Origin: Planctomycetaceae bacterium
Lineage (GTDB): Bacteria > Planctomycetota > Planctomycetia > Planctomycetales > Planctomycetaceae
NCBI GenBank assembly: GCA_019636285.1
Contig: JAHBXV010000050.1
Coordinates: forward strand, 1-39,671
Length of the DNA: 39,671 nt
Direction: 5' to 3'
Shown: in pieces, positions 33,991-39,671 of the stretch
Layout of the letters: each line of letters begins with the position of its first letter
How positions within the stretch are numbered: the first letter of the stretch is position 1
The notes under the pieces: generated by a model
The model's input: the letters and a program-made list of their open reading frames with translations, nothing else
Databases searched by the model: none
What the model was told of the DNA's origin: nothing
Translations under genes and position numbers: made by a program

Positions 33991-34839
33991 GTGTCGGAAC
34001 AGGGAGGCTCCCACTGGAGCGAGTATCTCGCGAGCCAGGTGCCAGAGAAGCTCGGCGATCTGTCGACTTCTCTCGCACAGGCGGTCGAGGTTCCCTTTCA
34101 GATTGCCGCGGCCGAGATCGTCGCCTGGGAAGATCTCCAGCCGCACCTTGAAGAATGGCAGGTTCCGGGGCTCCTCGCCGAGTTCTCCGTCGATGAACTG
34201 ACGGTCGGCATTGCGTTGCCCGAGTCGATCGGCCTGCCGACGTGGTACCGCCAGCCGAATATGTCGCAGCAGTCCCGGCTGGACACGCTGGGCATGGAGT
34301 GGGCTCTCCACCTGCTGCCGGAAGACATCATTTCGGAAGTCTTCAAGGCGAACGCCGCCGAAGACCTGATGCGGTCACTGCTGGATCGCACCGTACCCCA
34401 GACTGCTCAGGCAGCCATCCTGACGTTGGGGGACGAAACGCCCGGCAAGCTGCTTCTGGTCTGGCCGCTCGGTCCGGCTCCCGCTGCCACACCGGAGGCT
34501 GTACCAGCACCTGTCGCCGAGTCGCGGGTGATTGATATTCCCGCCCTGGTCCCCAACGAAGCGCCGCAAGGCCAAACTGGCTGGGAACGTATTCGCGGGC
34601 TGCCAATTCAGATCAGCGTGCGGCTGGCGGAAAAGCGGATTTCGCTGGGGCAGCTTCTCGCGATCACCCCCGGCGCGCTCATTACGTTCGACAAGTCGTG
34701 CGAAGACCTGCTCGACATGTATGTCAACAACCACCGGCTGTGTCAGGGCGAGGCGGTCAAGACGGGCGAAAATTTCGGTCTGAAAATCACCGCCATGCAT
34801 CCCAGAACGATGCGAGCCAACCGCATCATCGATTCGTGA
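33991..34839 (+). CDS. FliM/FliN-type protein with C-terminal SpoA domain
   Basis: The 282-aa protein ends in a SpoA (surface presentation of antigens) domain (about 203-275): LPIQISVRLAEKRISLGQLLAITPGALITFDKSCEDLLDMYVNN, then GEAVKTGENFGLKITAM (quoted in parts). SpoA domains build the FliN/FliM ring of flagellar and type III secretion C-rings. The N-terminal two thirds is a mixed domain with no match I recognise, joined by an Ala/Pro linker (PAPAATPEAVPAPVAES). GTG at 33991 is the start. No other flagellar or secretion gene is in the window, so it is a lone gene. A chemotaxis- or flagellum-linked role is likely but not proved. Confidence 0.86.
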   Translation: MSEQGGSHWSEYLASQVPEKLGDLSTSLAQAVEVPFQIAAAEIVAWEDLQPHLEEWQVPGLLAEFSVDELTVGIALPESIGLPTWYRQPNMSQQSRLDTLGMEWALHLLPEDIISEVFKANAAEDLMRSLLDRTVPQTAQAAILTLGDETPGKLLLVWPLGPAPAATPEAVPAPVAESRVIDIPALVPNEAPQGQTGWERIRGLPIQISVRLAEKRISLGQLLAITPGALITFDKSCEDLLDMYVNNHRLCQGEAVKTGENFGLKITAMHPRTMRANRIIDS

Positions 34840-34884
34840 TGCGATTGGCTCGGCTAAGTCGTCGCTCGTGCGGAACGTCAGTCG

Positions 34885-36192
34885 CTACTTCAGCGACTTG
34901 ATTGACACGTTGCGGAATTCGACGGGGTCGGAATGGCCCGCGAAGCCGAAGTATCCCGACGTCCGGTCCTTGCCGGGATGTGGACGATCGGCCATGAACT
35001 CGGTGACCTTCGACAGGTCGGCGTCGAGAATGACCGAGCCGTTCAGTTCCACCTTCACGTTGGAACCGTTCACGGTCACTTCCTGGAAGTTCCATTCGCC
35101 GATCGGTCGCTGAAAACCACGGGCGGCTGCGGCCATGCCGTACGCTGATCCGTGGAATTGCCGCTTGTCGAGCTTGGCGTACTTCTCGGCGTCGTTGTCG
35201 AGCACCTGCAATTCGCACATTCCCACGTAGGCGGTGTCCCCTTCGCCGGGGTAACGAATCGCCAGGCCGTTGTTGCCGCCGGGCGGCAGACGGAATTCGA
35301 CGCGAGCGACGAAGTCGGAGTATTCGTCCGGCGTGTGGAGAACGCCGCCTTTGCCGGGCTTGCAGCGAATCGCGCCGTCGGCGACTTCGTAGCTCTCAAC
35401 CGCACCCTTCCAGCCGTCGAGGCTTTTGCCATCGAAGAGCGGCTTGAAGCCCTCGTTCCCCTTCGAGGCGAGAATCTTGTTCGCCTCTTCGGCGGGAATC
35501 TCACGCACGAAGATGTTCTTCCAGCGGATCTCGCCGCCGTGGGTCTGCAACTGCACCGGGCCGGCCGCGAACAACGGCTGGCTGCGGTCCCAGTAGTTGT
35601 CCATGACCGCATGATCGACGACGAGCTTGTCGTTCAGATAGACCGTGGTGCGGCCGCCGACCTGCAGAATGCGGAACTTGTTCCATTCGCCGAACGGCTT
35701 GTCGGCCAGGACGAGCGGATCCTTGCCGGGATTGCCGGGATTATTGTTCCACAGGCCGCCGCTTCCCTTGTCGGCTCCCAGATTGAACTTGGATTCTTCG
35801 GTCCAGTCCCAGATCTGGACCTGGGGCGAACCCTTCAGGTAGATGCCGCTGTCGGCCTTCGGAACGGTCTTGTAGTCGATCCAGAATTCGTAATCGCGGA
35901 ACGAGTCTTCGGTGGTCGCGTAAACGCCGTGGCCATCGTTGACGAGTTCGCCGTTTTCGACGGTCCAGTGCGTCTTCAGATCTTCGAGATCGGCCGTCTT
36001 CTTGGCAGCCCGTTCTTCGGGAGTCATTTCCGCGAGCTTGCGCGGGTCGAAATGGCTGAGACCATACCAGCCGGTCAAGTCTTTCCCATTGAAGACGGCC
36101 CGAAAACCCTCGGGCGGCACATTGTCTTCCGCCATCACGGGAACTGCCGCGAGGCACAGGCTCGCCAACGCAAACCACACTTTCACAGTCAC
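34885..36192 (-). CDS. secreted two-domain DUF1080 (3-keto-disaccharide hydrolase) protein
   Basis: The 435-aa protein has a signal peptide (VWFALASLCLAAVPVMA). Two copies of the DUF1080 fold (LamG-like beta-sandwich) follow. The first is about 26-230: GFRAVFNGKDLTGWYG and SFRDYEFWIDYKTVPKADSGIYLKG. The second is about 245-434: GFKPLFDGKSLDGWKG and EYSDFVARVEFRLPPGGNNGLAIR. The pair is an internal duplication. DUF1080 proteins are large families in planctomycetes and include 3-keto-glycoside hydrolases that act on keto-sugars in the periplasm. WNNNPGNPGKDPLVLADKPFGEWNKF and RPIGEWNFQEVTVNG are the late motifs of each copy. The gene is divergent from the dienelactone hydrolase gene. Confidence 0.94.
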   Translation of the reverse strand: MTVKVWFALASLCLAAVPVMAEDNVPPEGFRAVFNGKDLTGWYGLSHFDPRKLAEMTPEERAAKKTADLEDLKTHWTVENGELVNDGHGVYATTEDSFRDYEFWIDYKTVPKADSGIYLKGSPQVQIWDWTEESKFNLGADKGSGGLWNNNPGNPGKDPLVLADKPFGEWNKFRILQVGGRTTVYLNDKLVVDHAVMDNYWDRSQPLFAAGPVQLQTHGGEIRWKNIFVREIPAEEANKILASKGNEGFKPLFDGKSLDGWKGAVESYEVADGAIRCKPGKGGVLHTPDEYSDFVARVEFRLPPGGNNGLAIRYPGEGDTAYVGMCELQVLDNDAEKYAKLDKRQFHGSAYGMAAAARGFQRPIGEWNFQEVTVNGSNVKVELNGSVILDADLSKVTEFMADRPHPGKDRTSGYFGFAGHSDPVEFRNVSIKSLK

Positions 36193-36387
36193 TCTCCAGC
36201 CTCAAAGTCTTGAACTACCCGACGGCTCCATGACCTTCACAACCAGAACGTCGCAAAGCGGAAGCCGGACCGATTCACAGTTGGCCATTCACCCTGGCCC
36301 GTCGCATCAAATTTCATGCATGGACACAATAGCCGGACCACGAACCGCTCGCCAGCGACGGCTTCCCGCGCTTCGCTACGTAGTACG

Positions 36388-36459
36388 GTCAAAACCCTCT
36401 GGACATCTGAAACATTCGTGAATTTGCTGGGGTTTCCGAGCCGCCAACCGGGTTTTGAC
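36388..36459. repeat. 72-bp element with 10-bp terminal inverted repeats, copy 1
   Basis: The element opens with GTCAAAACCC and closes with its exact complement GGGTTTTGAC. It contains an inner GAAAC/GTTTC pair and the core GGGGTTTCCGAGCCGCCAAC. Copy 2 (38559-38630, inverted) matches it over 72 of 72 positions without gaps, 64 identical. Similarity extends a few bases outside (AGTAC on the left, GCTC on the right). It is 126 bp upstream of the dienelactone hydrolase start. Confidence 0.9.
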
Positions 36460-36584
36460 GAACGCTCACGGCATCGCTGGGTGGTTGCCGGGAAACTTGA
36501 CCGGGTACGATTTCCCTCGTGGAACATCGCGCGCGTCGCAAGCCGCGCGATGGCAGGACATCCCGACGATTCTGGAAGGACAAG

Positions 36585-37370
36585 ATGATGGTTCCGCGAT
36601 TACTCGCCATTTGTACGGCTCTCCTGGTCACTTCGACGGCAAGTGCCGCCGTGAAGCATGAGACGATCAAGTACAAGCACGGCGACACTCAGTGCGTGGG
36701 CTATCTCGCCTACGACGACTCCATCTCCGGCAAGCGGCCGGGAGTTCTGGTCGTCCACGAGTGGTGGGGGCTGGACGACTACGCCCGCAAGCGAGCCGAC
36801 ATGCTGGCCGAGCAGGGCTACGTGGCGTTCGCGGTCGATATGTACGGCGAAGGGAAGACCGTCAAGCATCCGCAGGACGCCGGGGCGATGGCGGGCAAGG
36901 TGCGGGCGAACATCGAAACCTGGCGAGCCCGCGCTTTGGCTGGCCTGGAAGTTCTCAAATCGCAACCACAGTGCGACCCGACGAAGCTGGCCGCCATCGG
37001 CTACTGCTTCGGCGGCTCAACAGCCCTGCAACTGGGACTGGCGGGAGCCGACCTCGACGCCATCGCCACCTTCCACGGCGCGCTGCCGACGCCGACGGCC
37101 GAGGAAGCCAAGGCGATCAAGGCCCAGGTGCTGATCTGCCACGGCGCGGACGATTCGTTCATCCCGGCCGAAGTCATCACCAAGTTCCGGAGCGCACTCG
37201 ACGCGGCCAAGACCGACTACGAATTCATCGCCTACCCGGGAGCCGTCCACAGCTTCACGGTCCCGACGGCCGATTCCCACAACATTCCGGGGATCAAGTA
37301 CAACAAGGCCGCGGACGAAGCGAGTTGGAAGTCACTGCTGGCGCTGCTGAAGGAGGCGTTTGCGTCTTGA
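36585..37370 (+). CDS. secreted dienelactone hydrolase-family protein
   Basis: The 261-aa protein has a signal peptide (LLAICTALLVTSTASAA). The alpha/beta hydrolase with a Cys nucleophile is seen: Cys141 in GYCFGG, Asp189 in GADDSF and His222 in GAVHSF give the Cys-Asp-His triad of dienelactone hydrolase (carboxymethylenebutenolidase). VHEWWGLDDYARKRADMLAEQGYVAFAVDMYGEG (in parts) holds the oxyanion region. It would hydrolyse lactones or esters in the periplasm. ATG at 36585 has GGAAGGA at good distance. It stands divergent from the DUF1080 gene, with the 72-bp element in its leader. Confidence 0.94.
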   Translation: MMVPRLLAICTALLVTSTASAAVKHETIKYKHGDTQCVGYLAYDDSISGKRPGVLVVHEWWGLDDYARKRADMLAEQGYVAFAVDMYGEGKTVKHPQDAGAMAGKVRANIETWRARALAGLEVLKSQPQCDPTKLAAIGYCFGGSTALQLGLAGADLDAIATFHGALPTPTAEEAKAIKAQVLICHGADDSFIPAEVITKFRSALDAAKTDYEFIAYPGAVHSFTVPTADSHNIPGIKYNKAADEASWKSLLALLKEAFAS

Positions 37371-37390
37371 GGGATGTTTAAGAGTAGCGT

Positions 37391-37424
37391 CGCAGGGGTT
37401 GGATGTTCTTGTCTGACCCCTGCG
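37391..37424 (+). terminator. hairpin after dienelactone hydrolase gene
   Basis: CGCAGGGGT (37391-37399) pairs with ACCCCTGCG (37416-37424), a perfect 9-bp stem with partial extension into the 16-base loop. It starts 20 bp past the stop. No U-run follows. Confidence 0.5.
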
Positions 37425-37496
37425 AGAGGGCGATATCTGGAGGGGGCTCACGAAGACGCGAAGGCACGGAGAAAGCAACGGGAGGGAGACAATGGC

Positions 37497-37886
37497 ATGA
37501 AAACTTCTCTCATGGACATCTTCATCGGTGAATGCGACGGAAGGGACTTCGTTTATGCCTTGAGCCATGAAGAGGCGGTCAAGACTGTTGGGAGAAGCTG
37601 GGCCTTTGGCGACCCTTCGGAGAGCGAGATGGCCATCTGCGACGTATGGGCCTCTTCGCAAAGCGAACGTGGATGGAAAATACGGAAAACACGAATGGAG
37701 GTCACCCACATCCCAGTCGTGATCAATGCAGCGCCGGGTACGACCGGCCACGTCATCTGGACTTGCTGGGAGTGCGGAAAAGGATTTAGCGATGACTGGG
37801 ATGATGACGATCAACTGCCGGTTCTTCTGATGTGTGGTTGCAATAAGCGACTAAAAGTCCTTATCGGCGATGTCCAAAAGACGTAA
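37497..37886 (+). CDS. orphan zinc-ribbon-like protein, 129 aa
   Basis: I do not recognise a family. The product has an N-terminal part MKTSLMDIFIGECDGRDFVYALSHEEAVKTVG (in parts) and a C-terminal metal-binding pattern Cys90-x2-Cys93 (CWECGKGF) and Cys113-x-Cys115 (CGCNKRLKV), with an Asp-rich stretch (DDWDDDD) between. The four Cys could hold one zinc. No signal peptide is present. GGGAGGG precedes the ATG at 37497, which supports a real start. The gene is bordered by a single-arm repeat (about 37449-37475) and a palindrome (37904-37983), and may be a recent addition. Confidence 0.7.
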   Translation: MKTSLMDIFIGECDGRDFVYALSHEEAVKTVGRSWAFGDPSESEMAICDVWASSQSERGWKIRKTRMEVTHIPVVINAAPGTTGHVIWTCWECGKGFSDDWDDDDQLPVLLMCGCNKRLKVLIGDVQKT

Positions 37887-37903
37887 GTCTGCGGCGTAGT
37901 CAA

Positions 37904-37983
37904 GTAGGGTCCGCTGCGCGGGCCATTTCTGTTTGTCATGCCGGCGATTCGAAGCAATCAATGGTCCGCACAGCGGGACCCTA
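37904..37983. repeat. 80-bp inverted repeat, GTAGGGTCC class
   Basis: GTAGGGTCCGCTGCGCGGGCC (left, 37904 on; quoted in part as GTAGGGTCC-GCTGCGCGG) is mirrored by GGTCCGCACAGCGGGACCC, ending in TAC at 37983. The arms differ by a few substitutions and one base. The middle holds about 33 bases. It lies between the zinc-ribbon gene (stop 37886) and the HxlR gene (stop 38019), two converging genes. Confidence 0.85.
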
Positions 37984-38018
37984 CGATGCATAAGAAACGC
38001 CTCTGGGCAGGGGTTGGC

Positions 38019-38372
38019 TTATCGGGTTTTGGCCTTCCATTTTTCTGCTTCTTCGCCCCAGACGTGCATGGCAGCCAGAATTGGGGTAAGCTTTCGGCCG
38101 AAGGGGGTCAGCGAGTATTCGACCTTCGGTGGGATCTGGGCATGCACCTTGCGATCGAGGATGCCCGATTCTTCGAGTTCGCGTAACTGTCGCGTGAGCG
38201 TGCGCGCGGAGACGCCGTCGAGCAGACGGGTCAGTTCGCCGAATCGCCTGGTCCGTTCCAGAAGATGGTGGATGACCAGAACCTTCCAGCGCCCGCCGAT
38301 CGCCTCGATCGTCGTCTCCACGGGGCAACAGACCTTCTTCCGGTCGTTCTTTCTTGCCGTGGCCCTCGCCAT
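38019..38372 (-). CDS. HxlR-family transcriptional regulator
   Basis: The 117-aa protein is a winged-helix dimeric regulator: IEAIGGRWKVLVIHHLL, then RRFGELTRLLDGVSARTLTRQLRELEESGILDRKV and the wing VEYSLTPFGRKL, as in HxlR/YodB/MarR-like DUF24. Cys15-Cys16 (KVCCPVE) sit where HxlR and YodB carry the redox- or aldehyde-sensing cysteine. ATG at 38372 has AAAGGGG at good distance. Its own upstream region contains two CACAA-TTGTG palindromes, found again before the alcohol dehydrogenase gene at 6.1 kb, so it probably controls itself and that gene. It is divergent from the isochorismatase-family gene. Confidence 0.93.
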   Translation of the reverse strand: MARATARKNDRKKVCCPVETTIEAIGGRWKVLVIHHLLERTRRFGELTRLLDGVSARTLTRQLRELEESGILDRKVHAQIPPKVEYSLTPFGRKLTPILAAMHVWGEEAEKWKAKTR

Positions 38373-38395
38373 GCCGTCCCCTTTCGAGATCCTGA

Positions 38396-38465
38396 CACAA
38401 CCTTTGTGCAAGGTGAGTTGATTGCCCGGTCTTCCACGGGTCTTTGACAGGCACAACCGGTCGTG
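38396..38465 (-). promoter_or_regulatory. putative HxlR operator pair upstream of the regulator
   Basis: CACAA-CCT-TTGTG (38396-38408) is a perfect palindrome 24 bp upstream of the regulator start. CACAA-CCGG-TCGTG (38452-38465) is nearly perfect, and is flanked by TGACAGG and TCAGGGA. The centres are about 57 bp apart. The layout equals the one at 6139-6206. The proximal palindrome would overlap the RNA polymerase site for the regulator, fitting autorepression. Confidence 0.65.
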
Positions 38466-38558
38466 TCAGGGAAGGCTGGTATCCTGAATGTTACTGACAC
38501 GCAAAAAAGACCGTACTTGATAAGTCGCCAGGCGAGGCATAAATGTCAAGGAGCTTCC

Positions 38559-38630
38559 GTCAAGACCCGGTTGGCGGCTCGGAAACCCCTGCGAATTCAG
38601 GAAAGTTTCGGACGCCCAGAGGGTTTTGAC
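38559..38630. repeat. 72-bp element with terminal inverted repeats, copy 2 (inverted)
   Basis: The element lies between GTCAAGACCC and GGGTTTTGAC, reversed with respect to copy 1 (36388-36459). The single change in the terminal repeat (A to G) turns one pair into G-U on the plus-strand RNA. It stands 70 bp upstream of the isochorismatase-family start, in the leader between the HxlR operator and the gene. Confidence 0.9.
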
Positions 38631-38700
38631 GGTACTCCAAGGAGCATCGCGGCCGACAGTCGAGCTTGCGGCTCACCATCATCAAATGGAGGAGAGAACA

Positions 38701-39390
38701 ATGTCCGGTTTCAACAAATGGATGATCGACCCCAGCGATGCGGTCCTGCTGTTGATCGATCATCAGAGCGGGTTGTTTCAACTCGTCAAGGACATGGACA
38801 TGCTCACGCTGCGCCAGAACGTGATCGCGCTGGCGAAAGCGGCTAAGCTCACGAACACCCCCACCATCACGACAGCTTCGGTTCCCGACGGTCCCAACGG
38901 CCCGCTGATTCCGGAAATTCATGAAGCGAACCCCGACGCGGTCTATATTCCGCGAACCGGCCAGATCAATGCCTGGGACAACCCCAAATGGGTTGAAGCC
39001 ATCGAAAAGACGGGTCGCAAGACACTGATTATCGCGGGGACGCTGACGAGCGTCTGCATGGCGTTTCCGACACTCAGCGCGCTGGAAGCCGGGTACAAGG
39101 TCTTCAACGTGGTCGATGCCTCGGGGAATTTCTCCGCGATGGCGACCGACATCACGTTGGCTCGCGTGGTACAGGCGGGGGCCATCCCGACGGACACCTT
39201 CGCCACGCTCGGCGAGCTGATGAGCACGTGGAATCGGCCGGATGCGATGGAGTTCGCGGCGATCATGAAGGATCACATCGTCCCGCACTATCAGTTGCTG
39301 TTCGAGAGCTTCGCCAAGGCCCAGAGTGTCCAGAAAGACGGACGCGAGACCAAACTGGATAAATTCGAAGCGGCAGCGGGCAGGAAGTAA
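38701..39390 (+). CDS. isochorismatase-family hydrolase (YcaC-like)
   Basis: The 229-aa protein belongs to the isochorismatase-like cysteine hydrolases. Asp20 ([11 protein letters not shown]) and Cys119 ([10 protein letters not shown]) are two of the three catalytic residues, placed as in YcaC. The active-site stretch [13 protein letters not shown] is also YcaC-like. The substrate is unknown; the family cleaves amides or vinyl ethers in nicotinamide, ureidoacrylate and siderophore metabolism. GGAGGAGAG stands well placed before the ATG at 38701. It is divergent from the HxlR gene, so control by that regulator is possible. A clear terminator follows. Confidence 0.93.
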   Translation: MSGFNKWMIDPSDAVLLLIDHQSGLFQLVKDMDMLTLRQNVIALAKAAKLTNTPTITTASVPDGPNGPLIPEIHEANPDAVYIPRTGQINAWDNPKWVEAIEKTGRKTLIIAGTLTSVCMAFPTLSALEAGYKVFNVVDASGNFSAMATDITLARVVQAGAIPTDTFATLGELMSTWNRPDAMEFAAIMKDHIVPHYQLLFESFAKAQSVQKDGRETKLDKFEAAAGRK

Positions 39391-39671
39391 CCCCTCGTGG
39401 ATTTGATTCCTTGAAAGGCCCGAAGCGCGCTCCCACTTTAAGCGGGAGCGCGTTTTGCGGTGCCTCGATCATTGACAGCTCGATCCTCCCGTCCAGCCGC
39501 CATTCCAAATACTTGGCAAGCGAGGGGGCGACCCAATTGCGGCTGTCGTCTTCATGAGTCCACACAAAGACATCGAGGCGATTGATCGAGCCGTTGCGGA
39601 TTCCCGGCACGACTATCCGGGCGCTTCTGGTGGCCCCGACTGATCGCGGGCCGAACGACTCAGCAACGTAG
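39263..39671 (-). CDS. possible 3' end of a gene cut by the window border (doubtful)
   Basis: On the minus strand a frame stays open from the window end (39671) to 39263. It encodes a segment with [20 protein letters not shown] and [20 protein letters not shown] (in parts). The last part (about 39263-39390) is antisense to the isochorismatase-family gene and reads through the terminator hairpin, which argues against a real gene reaching 39263. A different frame, also open at the window edge, stops near 39613. I cannot decide which, if any, is real. Confidence 0.25.
   Translation of the reverse strand, partial: YVAESFGPRSVGATRSARIVVPGIRNGSINRLDVFVWTHEDDSRNWVAPSLAKYLEWRLDGRIELSMIEAPQNALPLKVGARFGPFKESNPRGVTSCPLPLRIYPVWSRVRLSGHSGPWRSSRTATDSAGRCDPS
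39426..39456 (+). terminator. Rho-independent terminator after the isochorismatase-family gene
   Basis: CGCGCTCCC (39426-39434) pairs with GGGAGCGCG (39444-39452) around a 9-base loop, and TTTT follows at 39453-39456. It is 35 bp past the stop, a textbook layout and the only hairpin in the window with a U-tract I could find. Confidence 0.85.

Noticed and set aside
36388-36459. Riboswitch for the dienelactone hydrolase
   Set aside because: The second copy faces the opposite way relative to its downstream gene, so one common cis-acting RNA is unlikely.

Overview
The window is a gene-dense, GC-rich bacterial chromosome segment that most resembles a planctomycete (Planctomycetota). The evidence is several secreted PQQ-type beta-propeller proteins, a two-domain DUF1080 protein, a formylmethanofuran dehydrogenase subunit A homologue (the H4MPT C1 pathway, known in Planctomycetes and methylotrophs), a DUF1559-like protein and many palindromic intergenic repeats. 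I recognised no rRNA, tRNA, CRISPR array, transposase or phage gene, so this looks like ordinary chromosome with a large small-repeat load. The genus cannot be fixed from sequence alone.

Layout. 1-3.6 kb (minus strand): an HemN/HemW-like radical SAM protein, a MoaD/ThiS sulfur-carrier-like protein, a BNR/Asp-box propeller and a small unknown protein. 3.7-10.7 kb (minus): a PQQ-like propeller overlapping an iron-containing alcohol dehydrogenase, then two larger secreted PQQ-like proteins. 11-16.6 kb (minus): small membrane or anchored proteins, a secreted DUF4832 protein, a GlsB-type stress protein, a DUF4112 protein, two paralogous 3-4 TM proteins and an HMA-MauE fusion. 16.7-24.2 kb (mostly plus): panC-lgt, a membrane protein, a TIM-barrel sugar isomerase, a lone receiver protein, a small lipoprotein (minus), a BshB1-like deacetylase and formylmethanofuran dehydrogenase subunit A. 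24.3-25.9 kb (minus): a UxaA/GarD-type hexarate/hexonate dehydratase. 26.3-32.6 kb (plus): a three-gene exopolysaccharide export and polymerisation operon (SLBB lipoprotein, tyrosine autokinase, O-antigen ligase/polymerase with TPRs). 32.6-39.7 kb: an STN-like secreted protein, a lone FliM/FliN-type SpoA protein, the DUF1080 protein, dienelactone hydrolase, a zinc-ribbon-like orphan, an HxlR regulator and a divergent isochorismatase-family hydrolase.

Most notable signals outside the genes: (1) a 72-bp element with 10-bp terminal inverted repeats, present twice (36388-36459 and, inverted, 38559-38630) at about 89% identity with no indels, each time upstream of a hydrolase gene; (2) a paired palindromic motif CACAA-N3/4-TTGTG found both in front of the HxlR regulator (38396-38465) and in front of the iron-containing alcohol dehydrogenase (6139-6206), suggesting an aldehyde- or electrophile-responsive regulon; (3) at least eight other classes of palindromic intergenic repeat; (4) a run of eight Gly-Tyr units at the C-terminus of the tyrosine autokinase, a likely autophosphorylation cluster.
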